Below, in pieces: positions 8,429 to 18,110 of a stretch of DNA of 64,000 nucleotides (its first letter is position 1; every line of letters begins with the position of its first letter). Source of the DNA: Gammaproteobacteria bacterium. GTDB lineage: Bacteria > Pseudomonadota > Gammaproteobacteria > SZUA-229. The stretch is taken from NCBI GenBank assembly GCA_026195895.1, contig JAPHRO010000011.1, positions 1 to 64,000 on the forward strand. The letters are read 5' to 3'. Under the pieces are notes generated by a model. It saw only the letters and a program-made list of their open reading frames with translations, was not told the DNA's origin and ran no database searches. A program made the position numbers and the translations under genes.

Positions 8429-9495
8429 TTATTCGTCACGTCTTTTATTTTGATGACCATATCGTTTTTGAGACCAAAGAAACCTTTGACGACGACGATA
8501 TCGTTTTCTTTCAGGCCTTCCAGTACTTCTATCTCATTACGATTCTCAAGGCCGGTATGAATAGCCTGCTGAACGGCCCTGTTGTTTTCTACTACATAAA
8601 CATAAGCGCCCTGGATGTTGTGGCGCACCGCATCAAATGGAATCATCAGTCGATTCCTGTTTTGTGTTTTTAATGTGATTCGACATAGTTGACCGGGTAA
8701 AGCGCCCGGGGGCACTGGATCCAGCTTAATTTCAATGGTACCGCTTCTGGTTATGGTGTCGATGGTTGGATGCAGTCGGGTTATACGGCCCCGGTATGGT
8801 TTATTGTTTTCACTGTCAGATGCTTCAGCAAGGGCATCAATTTTTATGGCAACTTCATCGCCGAGTTGAATCAACGGCAACAATAATTCTGACACATGCA
8901 CCCTGGCTTTCAGGCTTGAGGTATCAATCAGTGTCAACAGGTGGCTATGAATGGGTATAACGTCTCCCGGTTCGGCCAGTCGTTCACTAATAGTGCCGTT
9001 CAATGGCGCATAAATCTGAGTGCGGGTAAATCGCGCCTGATTTTGATTCAGTTCCGCCTGGGCTATATCAACTGCCGTTTGTGCTTTGGCAACTTCATCA
9101 TCGGATGCCAGTTTGCGAGGAACAAGGTCTTTTAAACGTTTCAAATCTAGCTGGTACTGTTTTAATGAAGCGCGGGCCTTATTAAAATCGGCTTTAATCA
9201 GGGCGTCGTCCAGCTTGGCCAGTAGATCACCTTTTTTTACAATGTCGCCTTCATAGTGTGGCAGGCGAATGAGCAGGCCTTCTTCCTGGTTAAAGATTTT
9301 TATACTGCGGACGGTTTCCAGCGTTCCTGGCAGGGTTTTACTGATACTTACCGGTTTGATTCGGGCGATGCCTGTTTCGACTAAATGCGGGTCTTTGGGG
9401 CGTTTTTTGGGTTTGGATTGATCTTCCGTGCAGGCCAGTAGCGACAATACTGCAGCAAGCAGAAACAATACCTTTATAGAGTTAGGGAAAATCAT
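8425..9495 (-). CDS. RND periplasmic adaptor (membrane fusion protein), lipoprotein
   Basis: This 356-residue periplasmic adaptor links the RND pump to an outer-membrane channel. A lipoprotein signal ends in LLAC with the acylated Cys at residue 22. The HlyD-like order is visible: a barrel-sandwich segment (EEGLLIRLPHYEGDIVKKGDLLAKLD), an alpha-hairpin from about residue 110 to 160, a return lipoyl half (YAPLNGTISERLAEPGD) and a beta-barrel. The stop overlaps the permease start (ATGA), so the two are translationally coupled. The 155-base gap to the divergent ABC exporter gene at 9651 must hold both promoters. Confidence 0.92.
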   Translation of the reverse strand: MIFPNSIKVLFLLAAVLSLLACTEDQSKPKKRPKDPHLVETGIARIKPVSISKTLPGTLETVRSIKIFNQEEGLLIRLPHYEGDIVKKGDLLAKLDDALIKADFNKARASLKQYQLDLKRLKDLVPRKLASDDEVAKAQTAVDIAQAELNQNQARFTRTQIYAPLNGTISERLAEPGDVIPIHSHLLTLIDTSSLKARVHVSELLLPLIQLGDEVAIKIDALAEASDSENNKPYRGRITRLHPTIDTITRSGTIEIKLDPVPPGALPGQLCRITLKTQNRNRLMIPFDAVRHNIQGAYVYVVENNRAVQQAIHTGLENRNEIEVLEGLKENDIVVVKGFFGLKNDMVIKIKDVTNK

Positions 9496-9650
9496 AGGTT
9501 CAAGTATTAGCCCGTATTATTTATTAGGCATAGTATAAGGCACTGCTTTGATTTCGGGAATGTGCATCTGAATCCAGGGTAAATCAATCATGATTTGTGT
9601 GCAGATTGCTTTATACTTTCTGGCTTTGAAACTGGAATAAATGAAACACA

Positions 9651-11471
9651 ATGTACGTTAATTTTCGCCCCACGGAGGCGCCGCATAGCGAGCGCAATGA
9701 TCTGCAAAATATCAAACGTATGCTGCCTTTTCTGTGGAGCTATCGGGGGCGAGTATTTATAGCATTGGCTTCATTAATGTTAGCCAAGTTCGCTATTGTA
9801 GGTATTCCGCTGGTGCTGAAAGAAATTGTTGATCAGCTGGATGTTACTCTGGCAGATACCGCATCAATTCCAGTTGAATTACCGTTAGCGCTATTACTTG
9901 GCTACGGTGCATTGCGCCTGGCCAATGTCCTGTTCAGTGAATTACGTGATGCGGTTTTTTCTCGGGTGCGATATCGAGCCATGCGGGATATTTCTACCAA
10001 AGTGGTGCGGCATCTATACCAATTATCTCTGGGCTTTCACCTGGAACGGCGTACCGGAGGTATTTCGCGGGATCTCGAGCGAGGTACCCGCAGTCTGTCA
10101 TCAATTCTTAATTATCTGACATTTAATATTATCCCGACCATGGTGGAGTTTGTGCTGGTTGCCGCGGTGTTATTCAGCCAATATGACTCCCATTTTGCCT
10201 TGATTACCTTTGGCACTGTGGTGGTATACCTGGCCTATACCATGGCAGTGACTGAATGGCGGATGCATTTTCGCCATGAGATGAATGCCCATGACTCTAA
10301 AGCCAATTCCCAGGCAGTCGATGGTTTAATCAATTACGAGACGGTGAAGTATTTCAACAATGAAACCTATGAGTTACATCGCTATGACAAAACCCTCAAT
10401 GCATGGGAAGACGCGGCAGTAAAAAGTACCAGTTCAATGGCCTTATTGAATTTTGGTCAGGGCGCCATTATTGCGATTGGTGTTACTATTGTTATGATCT
10501 TTGCCGCCCAGGGTGTGGTCGACAAAGATATGAGCCTGGGTGATCTGGTGCTGGTCAATGCCATGATGCTGCAGTTGTTCATACCGCTGGGTTTTCTTGG
10601 CATTATTTATCGCTCGATGAAACATGCAATGGCCGACATGGATCTGATGTTCAAATTGCTGGACAGGCAACCCGAAATACTCGATCAGGATGATGCAAAC
10701 GAGTTAAGGGTCAATAATGCCACGGTGAAATTTGAACAGGTAGAGTTTGCCTACAATCCAGAACGGCAGATTCTTCATGGCATCAGTTTTGAAATCCCCC
10801 CAGGTAAAAAACTCGCAGTGGTGGGTCCCTCCGGTGCCGGCAAATCCACGCTAGCGAGACTGTTGTTTCGCTTTTACGATGTCGATAGCGGCTGTATTAG
10901 TGTCGATGGGCAGGATATTCGCGGTATTTCCCAGGTCAGCTTGCGAGAAGCTATTGGCATCGTGCCGCAGGATACCGTGCTGTTCAACGAAAGTATTTTT
11001 CACAATATCCAGTATGCCAAACCTGGTGCCACTGAAGGCGAAGTGCGTCGTGCAGCCAAACTGGCCAATATTGCTGAATTTATTGAAAACCTGCCGGATG
11101 GTTATGACACCATTGTTGGTGAGCGGGGCCTGAAGCTGTCGGGCGGCGAAAAGCAGCGTGTGGCGATTGCCCGAGTGATATTAAAGAATCCCAACATACT
11201 GGTATTTGATGAGGCCACGTCTTCGCTGGATTCCCATTCTGAACAGGTCATATTGCAGTCGCTCCGGGAGGTCGCAGAAGAACATACCACCCTGGTGATC
11301 GCGCACCGTCTTTCGACCATTATTGATGCTGACCAGATTCTGGTGATGGAGCAGGGCATGATTGTGGAGCAGGGTACGCATCAGCAGTTGTTGGCGCAGC
11401 AGGGGCTGTATGCCAACCTCTGGCAGATTCAGCAGGAGAAAGAATATGATCCAGTGTCGGAGGCTGATTAG
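9651..11471 (+). CDS. ABC exporter, Atm1/HMT-like (fused permease and ATPase)
   Basis: This 606-residue half-transporter has an N-terminal six-helix membrane domain (about residues 30-330) and a C-terminal ATPase. It shows Walker A GPSGAGKST, signature LSGGEKQR, Walker B ILVFDEATSSLD and the switch His in IAHRLST. The segment NYETVKYFNNE is characteristic of the Atm1/ABCB7/HMT1 group, which exports glutathione-linked sulfur species or metal conjugates. A homodimer is expected in the inner membrane. It stands alone between two RND operons. Another ATG lies 10 bases upstream of the chosen start, in a different frame. The specific substrate is not predictable. Confidence 0.9.
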   Translation: MYVNFRPTEAPHSERNDLQNIKRMLPFLWSYRGRVFIALASLMLAKFAIVGIPLVLKEIVDQLDVTLADTASIPVELPLALLLGYGALRLANVLFSELRDAVFSRVRYRAMRDISTKVVRHLYQLSLGFHLERRTGGISRDLERGTRSLSSILNYLTFNIIPTMVEFVLVAAVLFSQYDSHFALITFGTVVVYLAYTMAVTEWRMHFRHEMNAHDSKANSQAVDGLINYETVKYFNNETYELHRYDKTLNAWEDAAVKSTSSMALLNFGQGAIIAIGVTIVMIFAAQGVVDKDMSLGDLVLVNAMMLQLFIPLGFLGIIYRSMKHAMADMDLMFKLLDRQPEILDQDDANELRVNNATVKFEQVEFAYNPERQILHGISFEIPPGKKLAVVGPSGAGKSTLARLLFRFYDVDSGCISVDGQDIRGISQVSLREAIGIVPQDTVLFNESIFHNIQYAKPGATEGEVRRAAKLANIAEFIENLPDGYDTIVGERGLKLSGGEKQRVAIARVILKNPNILVFDEATSSLDSHSEQVILQSLREVAEEHTTLVIAHRLSTIIDADQILVMEQGMIVEQGTHQQLLAQQGLYANLWQIQQEKEYDPVSEAD

Positions 11472-11607
11472 GTTTCCCGGATATGCCGGCTACTTGTGAC
11501 AATTGACTGCTTTGTCATAACGCCGGTTTGTGCTGTTACAGGGGCGTCCTGCTCTTATTTGTTTCGATATCAAAAATAACTGGACACCGGGTCATTAGCG
11601 ATGATTT

Positions 11608-11629
11608 AATAACTGACCAGTCAGTTATT
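11608..11629. promoter_or_regulatory. Palindromic TetR-type operator
   Basis: Perfect 10-base arms AATAACTGAC and GTCAGTTATT flank a 2-base centre. The palindrome ends 10 bases before the start codon of the TetR-family gene and covers the space where its promoter and leader must be. The position and the GAC/GTC core fit autoregulation of the TetR-TolC-RND operon by its own repressor. Confidence 0.8.
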
Positions 11630-11639
11630 AAGGTGAAAC

Positions 11640-12284
11640 ATGGTTTTTTGTAGTCACAAATCCGCTACAGCCTGTCGCTGGAAACGTCGTAAAGAAGCCC
11701 GTCCTGAAGAAATACTGGATGCCGCGCTCGCACTGTTTACCGAAAAAGGATTCAGTGCCACACGCATGGTGGATGTGGCCAAAAAGGCCGGTATTTCCAA
11801 AGGCACTCTTTATCTTTATTTTGATAATAAAGAAGCCATTTTTCGTTCTGTCATTCAGGAAAAAATTACGCCTCAGCTAAGCAGAGTCGAGGATCTGATC
11901 GAGCATTTTGAGGGCAGCTCGGCAGAGCTCCTGCAGCAAATTATTCAACATTGGTGGAATAGCATTGGGCAGACAGAGCTGTCGGCTATTCCCAAGCTGG
12001 TCGTATCCGAAGCGGGTAATTTCCCGGAGTTTGCCGAGTTTTTTGTTAATAATGTCGTAAAGCGCGCTCGCAAATTAATGGCCAGTGCGATTAGCCGGGG
12101 TATGGCTTCCGGTGAATTCAATGTTTATGAGCCAGAAACCGTGGCGCGCTTAGTAATTTCGCCGCTAGTTCAGATGGTTATCTGGATGCATTCCCTGCAA
12201 CCCTATGACGACGCTATGAATGTAGACGATGTGGTGAACTTGCATGTGGAGTTCATTATTAACGGACTCGTGAAAAAACAATAA
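11640..12284 (+). CDS. TetR/AcrR-family transcriptional repressor
   Basis: This 214-residue DNA-binding regulator has its helix-turn-helix domain at about residues 22-68: ILDAALALFTEKGFSATRM, then VAKKAGISKGTLYLYF and DNKEAIF. The C-terminal ligand-binding domain is helical. It is preceded by a near-perfect palindromic operator and followed, 17 bases after its stop, by tolC and the RND gene. It most likely represses this operon and responds to a pump substrate. The basic, Cys-containing N-terminal extension (about 20 residues) is longer than usual. No other in-frame ATG lies before the HTH, so the start stays at 11640. Confidence 0.93.
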   Translation: MVFCSHKSATACRWKRRKEARPEEILDAALALFTEKGFSATRMVDVAKKAGISKGTLYLYFDNKEAIFRSVIQEKITPQLSRVEDLIEHFEGSSAELLQQIIQHWWNSIGQTELSAIPKLVVSEAGNFPEFAEFFVNNVVKRARKLMASAISRGMASGEFNVYEPETVARLVISPLVQMVIWMHSLQPYDDAMNVDDVVNLHVEFIINGLVKKQ

Positions 12285-12301
12285 GTAAAAAGGGTAAATA
12301 A

Positions 12302-13765
12302 ATGAATGCATTACTAAAGCCGTTTAGTTTTGTTGTCTTAAGTTTTTTCATGGCATCAACTATATCGGCTCAATCTATGACCCTTGAGCAGGTGTTGCAA
12401 CAGGTGATGGATCATTACCCCTCATTAAAAACAGCCGCGCTACAGGTACAGCGCGCGCAACAGGAAAGTTTAAAAGTTGAAAGCCAGTTGGGCTGGCAGC
12501 TCGGCGCCCAGGCCGGTATCTCCCATGACCTGTCGCTGTTTGGAACACCAACGGATAGTCTTGATCTGGGTGGCAGTATCAGTCGTAGTCTGGAATCAGG
12601 TGGCCGTCTGGGATTTAATGCAAATATTTCCCGTGATGATGCGGATGCTTCTCTGAGTCCACAATTGCCCAATCCAGCCACCAGTACCAGTGTTGATGTG
12701 ACTTATACCTTGCCACTGGCTAAGGGTAGTGATAATCCCTTATATACGGAAGGTCTGGCAAGTGCCCAGGCGGGTGAACAACTGGCTGATGCAGAGCGTC
12801 TGGCAATGTATGACCAACTGGCGACACAGGTAATTGATGTTTTTCTGGCAGCGGCTATTACCAGAGTGCGTATAAAAAATATCGATAAAACTATTGAGCG
12901 CACTGAACGCTTAAAAAAATATATTAAAGACCAGTATTCACTGGGTTTAACCGAAGACAAAGATGTATTGCAGATTGAAGCGAGATTAAAAAATAACCAG
13001 GCAGAAAAACGCGGCTTGCAGGTCGCCTGGCAGCAGCAAAAAATTTCTTTGAACCGATTAATGGGGCGAGCATGGAATGCTGAACTGCTACCTGAAATCA
13101 ATCTGGTGAATACTGACAACAATGATTTTGAGTTTCTGTTCGAAGAAAGTAAACATCACAGCCCGTCATTGAATCGAATCAAAAGCCGCCTAAAACTTGC
13201 TGACAGCGCCATTAAAACGGCTCGTGATGCGCGCCAGGATAATCTCGACCTGGTGATGTTTCTGGGAAATAAAACCAATGCCGGTGACACAACAAGCGGA
13301 GATGTGGATGAATCAGAAGTTGTGGGTGGTATCAGGCTGGAATTTTCTCAGGGGCTGGATAAAAGCGGCTACGATGCGGAGCTTTATCAGGCACAGATGG
13401 ACAGAAGTATCGCACTGCAGGATCAGTTGCAGATACTGGAAGATTTAAAATATGACCTGTCCAGTTTGTTAGCAGAAATCAATGCGGCCAGGGATGCGTT
13501 AGATGCTTATACAACAAGTATCAATAGTGAACAGAAAAAACTTGATGAAGCGCTGGAACGTTATCAGGTAGGACGTGCGGGCACCGATGATATTATTCAG
13601 TACGAATCAGAGCTGTCAATTGCTGAATTATCATTTGATTTACAGAAAATGGAACTGGCGCGTCGTCTGCGTAAATTAAATTTGTTACGCGGCCAGTTGT
13701 GGAAGAATATCCGTCTGCCGGAATATCAGTTGCCTGAACTGGAACTTACAGGGAAGGAGAAATAA
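12302..13765 (+). CDS. TolC-family outer membrane efflux protein
   Basis: This 487-residue protein starts with a clear Sec signal peptide (cleavage near TISAQS, residues 21-25). It then shows the two-repeat TolC layout: long amphipathic, Ala/Gln/Glu-rich helices alternating with strand segments, including the repeat starts TLEQVLQQVMDHYPSLKTA and the Gln-rich region near residue 370. It should form a trimeric tunnel through the outer membrane and periplasm. It lies two bases upstream of the RND permease gene, in the same operon as tetR. Confidence 0.9.
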   Translation: MNALLKPFSFVVLSFFMASTISAQSMTLEQVLQQVMDHYPSLKTAALQVQRAQQESLKVESQLGWQLGAQAGISHDLSLFGTPTDSLDLGGSISRSLESGGRLGFNANISRDDADASLSPQLPNPATSTSVDVTYTLPLAKGSDNPLYTEGLASAQAGEQLADAERLAMYDQLATQVIDVFLAAAITRVRIKNIDKTIERTERLKKYIKDQYSLGLTEDKDVLQIEARLKNNQAEKRGLQVAWQQQKISLNRLMGRAWNAELLPEINLVNTDNNDFEFLFEESKHHSPSLNRIKSRLKLADSAIKTARDARQDNLDLVMFLGNKTNAGDTTSGDVDESEVVGGIRLEFSQGLDKSGYDAELYQAQMDRSIALQDQLQILEDLKYDLSSLLAEINAARDALDAYTTSINSEQKKLDEALERYQVGRAGTDDIIQYESELSIAELSFDLQKMELARRLRKLNLLRGQLWKNIRLPEYQLPELELTGKEK

Positions 13766-13767
13766 AC

Positions 13768-16700
13768 ATGGCAACTATAATACGATTCCTGGTAGAACGA
13801 TCACTGGTAGTAAATCTGATTTCGATATTTTTGCTGTTATTAGGTTTGGCGACATCACTATTTTTAACGCAAATAGAAGCTTTTCCAAATGTTAATTTAG
13901 ATCAGATACAGATCAATGCCAGCTATCCCGGTGCATCACCAAAAGAAGTCGAACAGTTGGTGATTACGCCTATTGAGCAGGAGCTGCGCGCTCTGGACGG
14001 TATCGACAAAATGATTTCCATGTCATTTCCCGGTACCGGCAGAATTATTCTGGAAGTCGATCCTGACGCCAGCAATCGTACGCGTTTATCCAGTGATATC
14101 AGTATCGCGGTGGATCGTGCAAGTCTGCCCAATGATCTTCCCTTTGATCCGGTGGTTACAGAAATTGATGGTTCTGTATTTCCAATCATTCGAATGGCTG
14201 TATCTGCACCGATGTCAGATCTTGAACTGAAGCGTCTCGGTGATGACATGGAAAATGACCTGCTACTGGTGCCGGGTGTGGCTCGTGTCACCAACCTGAG
14301 TGAGCGAAAATCTGAAATTCGTATAGTGGCCAGGCCTGAAGCGATGAAAAAGCATCGTATCTCGGTGAGTGATATTGAGAAAGGTGTCATGCAGTGGAAT
14401 CTGAATTCACCGGGTGGTGATCTGGATACACCCGATGGGCAAAAAGCAGTGCGTATTGTGGGTGAGTTTAAAGACACACAGGATGCAGAAAACCTGATAT
14501 TAAAAGCCAATGCACGGGGTAATAATCTTAAATTAGGTGATGTGGCCACCGTGGTTGAATCACTGGAAGTGCCGCAAACGCTTAATGATGTGGCAGGTAA
14601 ACCTGCATTGTCTTTAATCATTCTTAAAAAAACCGATGCGGATATTATTAAAACGGTTGATGCCTTAAAAGAATATATAAAAACTGTACCCGAAAGGTAT
14701 GGCGAGGATGTAAAAGTTTCTACATTTCAGGATTTTTCCAAATTCGCCAAAATGCGCCTGGGTGTATTAACCAATAACGGTATTGTAGGCCTGGCCCTGG
14801 TATTTATTTCTTTATTGTTGTTTTTGCGTTTTTCCGTTGCCATGACAACGACCTGGGGTTTGCCAATTATTTTCATGGCGGGTATGTTTGCCTTATATGC
14901 CGGGGGTATTACTTTAAATCTAATTTCCATGATGGGCTTTATCATGGTGCTTGGTATGCTGGTTGATGATGCCATTATTATTGGCGAAAACATTACCTGG
15001 CACATGGAGCAGGGGATGAGTCCGGTTGAGTCAGCAGTGAAAGGCGCAGTTGAACTCATGGGGCCGGTAACTACAACCATTATGACTACCATCGCTGCCT
15101 TCATGCCAATGATGTTTATGTCAGGAATTATAGGTAAATTCATTATTGCTATTCCTGTTGTGGTTATAGCGTTATTAATATTTTCATGGCTGGAATCTTT
15201 TTTGATTTTGCCCAGTCATGTAGCACATGTTACCAATCCCAATAAACATCCGCCTGAGCGCAAGTGGCTGATCGTGCTGGAAGATAGTTATGGCTGGTTT
15301 CTGGATAAAGCAGTACGCTTTCGTTGGGTGACAGTTATCGGTTCATTTATTGTTCTGGCATTTGCAATAAAACTTGCGACGACGATGCCGTTTCAATTAT
15401 TCCCAGCCGAAGCAGTTGATGAATATGTTATTCGAGTGACCGCAAAGCCGGGCACTAATTTGCAAACTATGCGACAGTATTTGCGCGATATTGATACCGA
15501 ATTGCGTCAACATGTTGAAGAAAAATATATCGAAGCAACGCTGGCAAAAAGCGGTGATGTATCAGTGGATGAAGGTGATCCGTTAACTCAGCGTGGTAGT
15601 CGTTATGGTCAGATTCGTACTATTTACACGCCCGCAGTATCCCGTGTTGGGCACAGTGCGCTCGAAGATATGAAAAAACTGGCTGATTTATTGCCGGGAA
15701 AATTTCCTCAGCTTGAAATTGCACTCACGGCAATAAAGCCCGGGCCACCGGTGGGCCGAGCGCTGGAAGCAGAAATTTCCAGCTTTAACGATCACTATAG
15801 TGAACAGGCGGCGCGCAATTTAATGGAATATTTAAAAACTATCGAGGGAGTTAGCAGTATTGATAGCGGTTTGAAGAAAGGTGATGATGAATTGCATGTA
15901 GTGCTTGATCGTGGGCTGGCAACCTATGCTGGTGTTGATCTGGCAACGGCATCCAAACAAATACGTGCTGCGGTAGGTGGACTGGTGGTATCAAATCTAC
16001 GTCGCGGCACCGAAGAAATCGATGTCACTATTCGCTTCCCGGAAAAGGACGTGGATGAATTAAAACAGCTCAAAGATTTGCTTATTCCCAATAATCGAAA
16101 TGGCCTGATACCGCTGCATAAAATTGCCCGCTTCGAGCAGCATGATGGTTTTACCACTATACGCCATAAAGATGCTGTTCGTATTATGAATGTGGTCGCT
16201 GATATCGATGAAAATCTTATTTCGAGCCTGGAACTAAATAACATAGTCAGAAAAAATCAGCAAAAATGGGCAGGTGAAATGGCCGATAAAGTTACCGTAA
16301 ATTATGGTGGCGAAGAGGAAAAAAATCAGGAGTCATTTCAAAGCCTGTTATTTGCTTTTGGTTTTGCGCTGGTGGCGATATTTTTCATACTGGCTATTCA
16401 GTTTAACAATATGGTATATCCATTTATTGTCATGCTGGCGATACCCTTCGGCGCTATTGGCGTGATATTCAGTTTTTATTTACACGATATCTTCTGGAAG
16501 CCGATGCCATTATCTTTCTTTTCCACTATGGGTATGATTGCCCTGACCGGTGTTGTGGTAAATAGCTCACTGGTGCTGCTGGTATTCATACAAAGAGCAA
16601 GGCAGGCCGGTATGGCGGTGCATGAGGCAATAGTCCAGGCAGGCCGGCGACGTTTACGCGCGGTATTGTTAACGGCAACTACTACAGTGGTTGGACTATT

Positions 16701-16872
16701 GCCTACAGCCTATGGCTGGGGTGGCCTGGATCCGTTTGTTTCACCAATGGCTCTGTCATTGTCCTGGGGTTTGATGTTTGCTACGGTCATTACCTTAATT
16801 ACTATTCCTGCTGTGCTTGCTGTGGGGCATGATGTAAGGGCGGGTTTGCGTCGATTTTTTCGACTCAATTAA
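13768..16872 (+). CDS. RND efflux permease (HAE-1-like)
   Basis: This 1034-residue proton-driven pump has the usual twelve-helix, two-loop architecture. The proton-relay helix carries LVDDAIIIGENI near residue 400 with both Asp residues present. The gene has a good ribosome binding site (AAGGAG) and follows tolC after two bases. The operon lacks a membrane-fusion protein, which RND pumps normally need. The adaptor at 8425-9495 is the nearest candidate. No metal-binding Met clusters or other substrate clues were noticed. Confidence 0.92.
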   Translation: MATIIRFLVERSLVVNLISIFLLLLGLATSLFLTQIEAFPNVNLDQIQINASYPGASPKEVEQLVITPIEQELRALDGIDKMISMSFPGTGRIILEVDPDASNRTRLSSDISIAVDRASLPNDLPFDPVVTEIDGSVFPIIRMAVSAPMSDLELKRLGDDMENDLLLVPGVARVTNLSERKSEIRIVARPEAMKKHRISVSDIEKGVMQWNLNSPGGDLDTPDGQKAVRIVGEFKDTQDAENLILKANARGNNLKLGDVATVVESLEVPQTLNDVAGKPALSLIILKKTDADIIKTVDALKEYIKTVPERYGEDVKVSTFQDFSKFAKMRLGVLTNNGIVGLALVFISLLLFLRFSVAMTTTWGLPIIFMAGMFALYAGGITLNLISMMGFIMVLGMLVDDAIIIGENITWHMEQGMSPVESAVKGAVELMGPVTTTIMTTIAAFMPMMFMSGIIGKFIIAIPVVVIALLIFSWLESFLILPSHVAHVTNPNKHPPERKWLIVLEDSYGWFLDKAVRFRWVTVIGSFIVLAFAIKLATTMPFQLFPAEAVDEYVIRVTAKPGTNLQTMRQYLRDIDTELRQHVEEKYIEATLAKSGDVSVDEGDPLTQRGSRYGQIRTIYTPAVSRVGHSALEDMKKLADLLPGKFPQLEIALTAIKPGPPVGRALEAEISSFNDHYSEQAARNLMEYLKTIEGVSSIDSGLKKGDDELHVVLDRGLATYAGVDLATASKQIRAAVGGLVVSNLRRGTEEIDVTIRFPEKDVDELKQLKDLLIPNNRNGLIPLHKIARFEQHDGFTTIRHKDAVRIMNVVADIDENLISSLELNNIVRKNQQKWAGEMADKVTVNYGGEEEKNQESFQSLLFAFGFALVAIFFILAIQFNNMVYPFIVMLAIPFGAIGVIFSFYLHDIFWKPMPLSFFSTMGMIALTGVVVNSSLVLLVFIQRARQAGMAVHEAIVQAGRRRLRAVLLTATTTVVGLLPTAYGWGGLDPFVSPMALSLSWGLMFATVITLITIPAVLAVGHDVRAGLRRFFRLN

Positions 16873-16934
16873 TATACTTCTTGTTATACTTTCGGCTGCT
16901 ACAATTACCGGCAATCGGGACGAGGAAATAATGT

Positions 16935-17546
16935 ATGAAAATAACTATTATCAGTGGTAGCCATCGGCAGAATTCCCAGAGTTATAAGGTGGCGCAGCAC
17001 ATACAGAAAACGCTGGAGAATGGCATCTGTGATGAAACCTGGCTATTCAGTCTTGCAGGCAATCCACTGCCATTATGGGATCAGGGCGTATGGGACGGTG
17101 AGCAGAAGTGGCAGGATGTGTTGACGCCTGTCAAAGAACAACTGGCATCCAGCGATGCCTTCGTGGTGATTGCACCCGAATGGCATGGTCAGGTGCCGGC
17201 CGGCTTGAAAAATTTTTTTCTGTTATTCGGTAAAAACGAACTGGGCCATAAGCCCGCACAAATTGTTACCGTATCCTCAGGTGATGGTGGGTCTTATCCG
17301 GTGGCTGAACTACGCATGAGCAGTTACAAAAATAATCGAATTTGTTACATACCTGATCATTTGATTTTACGCAATGTGGAATCTATCCTGAATACTAACG
17401 CAGCAGACAACAACGAAAGCGCAGACAGTTATTTCCGTGAGCGCATTGAATGGTCGTTAAACATACTCAAAGAATATGCGGTGGCGCTGAAACAGGTGCG
17501 AGCTAGTGGTGCGACAGAAACAGATAAATTTAATAACGGAATGTGA
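16935..17546 (+). CDS. NAD(P)H-dependent FMN reductase-like flavoprotein
   Basis: This 203-residue flavodoxin-fold protein belongs to the FMN_red family. The phosphate-binding loop is SGSHRQNSQSYKVA near residues 8-21. The conserved middle motif is APEWHGQVPAGLKNFF, the equivalent of the PEYN-G-xP-G-LKN motif, followed by VSSGDGGSYP. It probably reduces flavin, quinones or other acceptors in the cytosol. It follows the RND gene after 62 bases on the same strand and may belong to the same stress-response unit, but it could also have its own promoter. Confidence 0.82.
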   Translation: MKITIISGSHRQNSQSYKVAQHIQKTLENGICDETWLFSLAGNPLPLWDQGVWDGEQKWQDVLTPVKEQLASSDAFVVIAPEWHGQVPAGLKNFFLLFGKNELGHKPAQIVTVSSGDGGSYPVAELRMSSYKNNRICYIPDHLILRNVESILNTNAADNNESADSYFRERIEWSLNILKEYAVALKQVRASGATETDKFNNGM

Positions 17547-17591
17547 TTGTCTTTAAAGAAGGTATTTATTGACCAGATCTTGATGTCGAGG

Positions 17592-18110
17592 CTACTTGAT
17601 AGCCCATGGAACATTGGATGAAATTTCTGGCATTGCGGTGGGGATGCCCCCATAAGTGACCTGGCTTTTTTTCGATTTATTGAAAATAATTTCTGCTTTA
17701 TCAGGCGTTACATTCTCAATAGTAAAGTCACAAGTTCTAGTGTTTATATAAGGTATTTCAGCAGTGGCTATTCTCCAGGGCGGAATTGAGACTTTAATGT
17801 AGCTGTTTGCTTGCCGTCTTATATACGCTAAAGTAAAACAGGTTTCACTAAGATGGGGTAAACCTTTATTTGCCCCTCTAACCTGTATTACATGTACGCC
17901 CGTGTTAAGCACCATTGATACGGCTTCCTGGCTAGATATCAATGCCACATCTTTATTGTCAATGGTGACTATTGCACGGTTCAAGTAGTGATTCCTGTCA
18001 GGCCAGATGATTCTTAATTCACCGGCATTATCTTTATCTGGTACAGGCAGTAGCTCGATTCCTGGTGTGCAAGCTGAAAGAGCTATTGACACCAAAATAG
18101 CAAATGCCAA
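17592..18110 (-). CDS. Hypothetical lipoprotein; N-terminus apparently frameshifted
   Basis: Not recognised as a named family. The open frame begins at a TTG (18110) and reads MAFAILVSIALSAC, a lipobox with a Cys at residue 14 but no positively charged start. One frame over, an ATG at 18132-18130 reads MTHRLKK up to a run of seven A. Joining the two by one base gives a textbook lipoprotein signal. The mature part (about 155 residues) has two Cys (SETCFTLAY and TRTCDFTIE), is predicted to be beta-rich, and has no transmembrane segment. Its true start lies 10 bases after the Lon-like protease stop, so it may be co-transcribed with that gene. See the finding on the frameshift. Confidence 0.6.
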   Translation of the reverse strand: MAFAILVSIALSACTPGIELLPVPDKDNAGELRIIWPDRNHYLNRAIVTIDNKDVALISSQEAVSMVLNTGVHVIQVRGANKGLPHLSETCFTLAYIRRQANSYIKVSIPPWRIATAEIPYINTRTCDFTIENVTPDKAEIIFNKSKKSQVTYGGIPTAMPEISSNVPWAIK

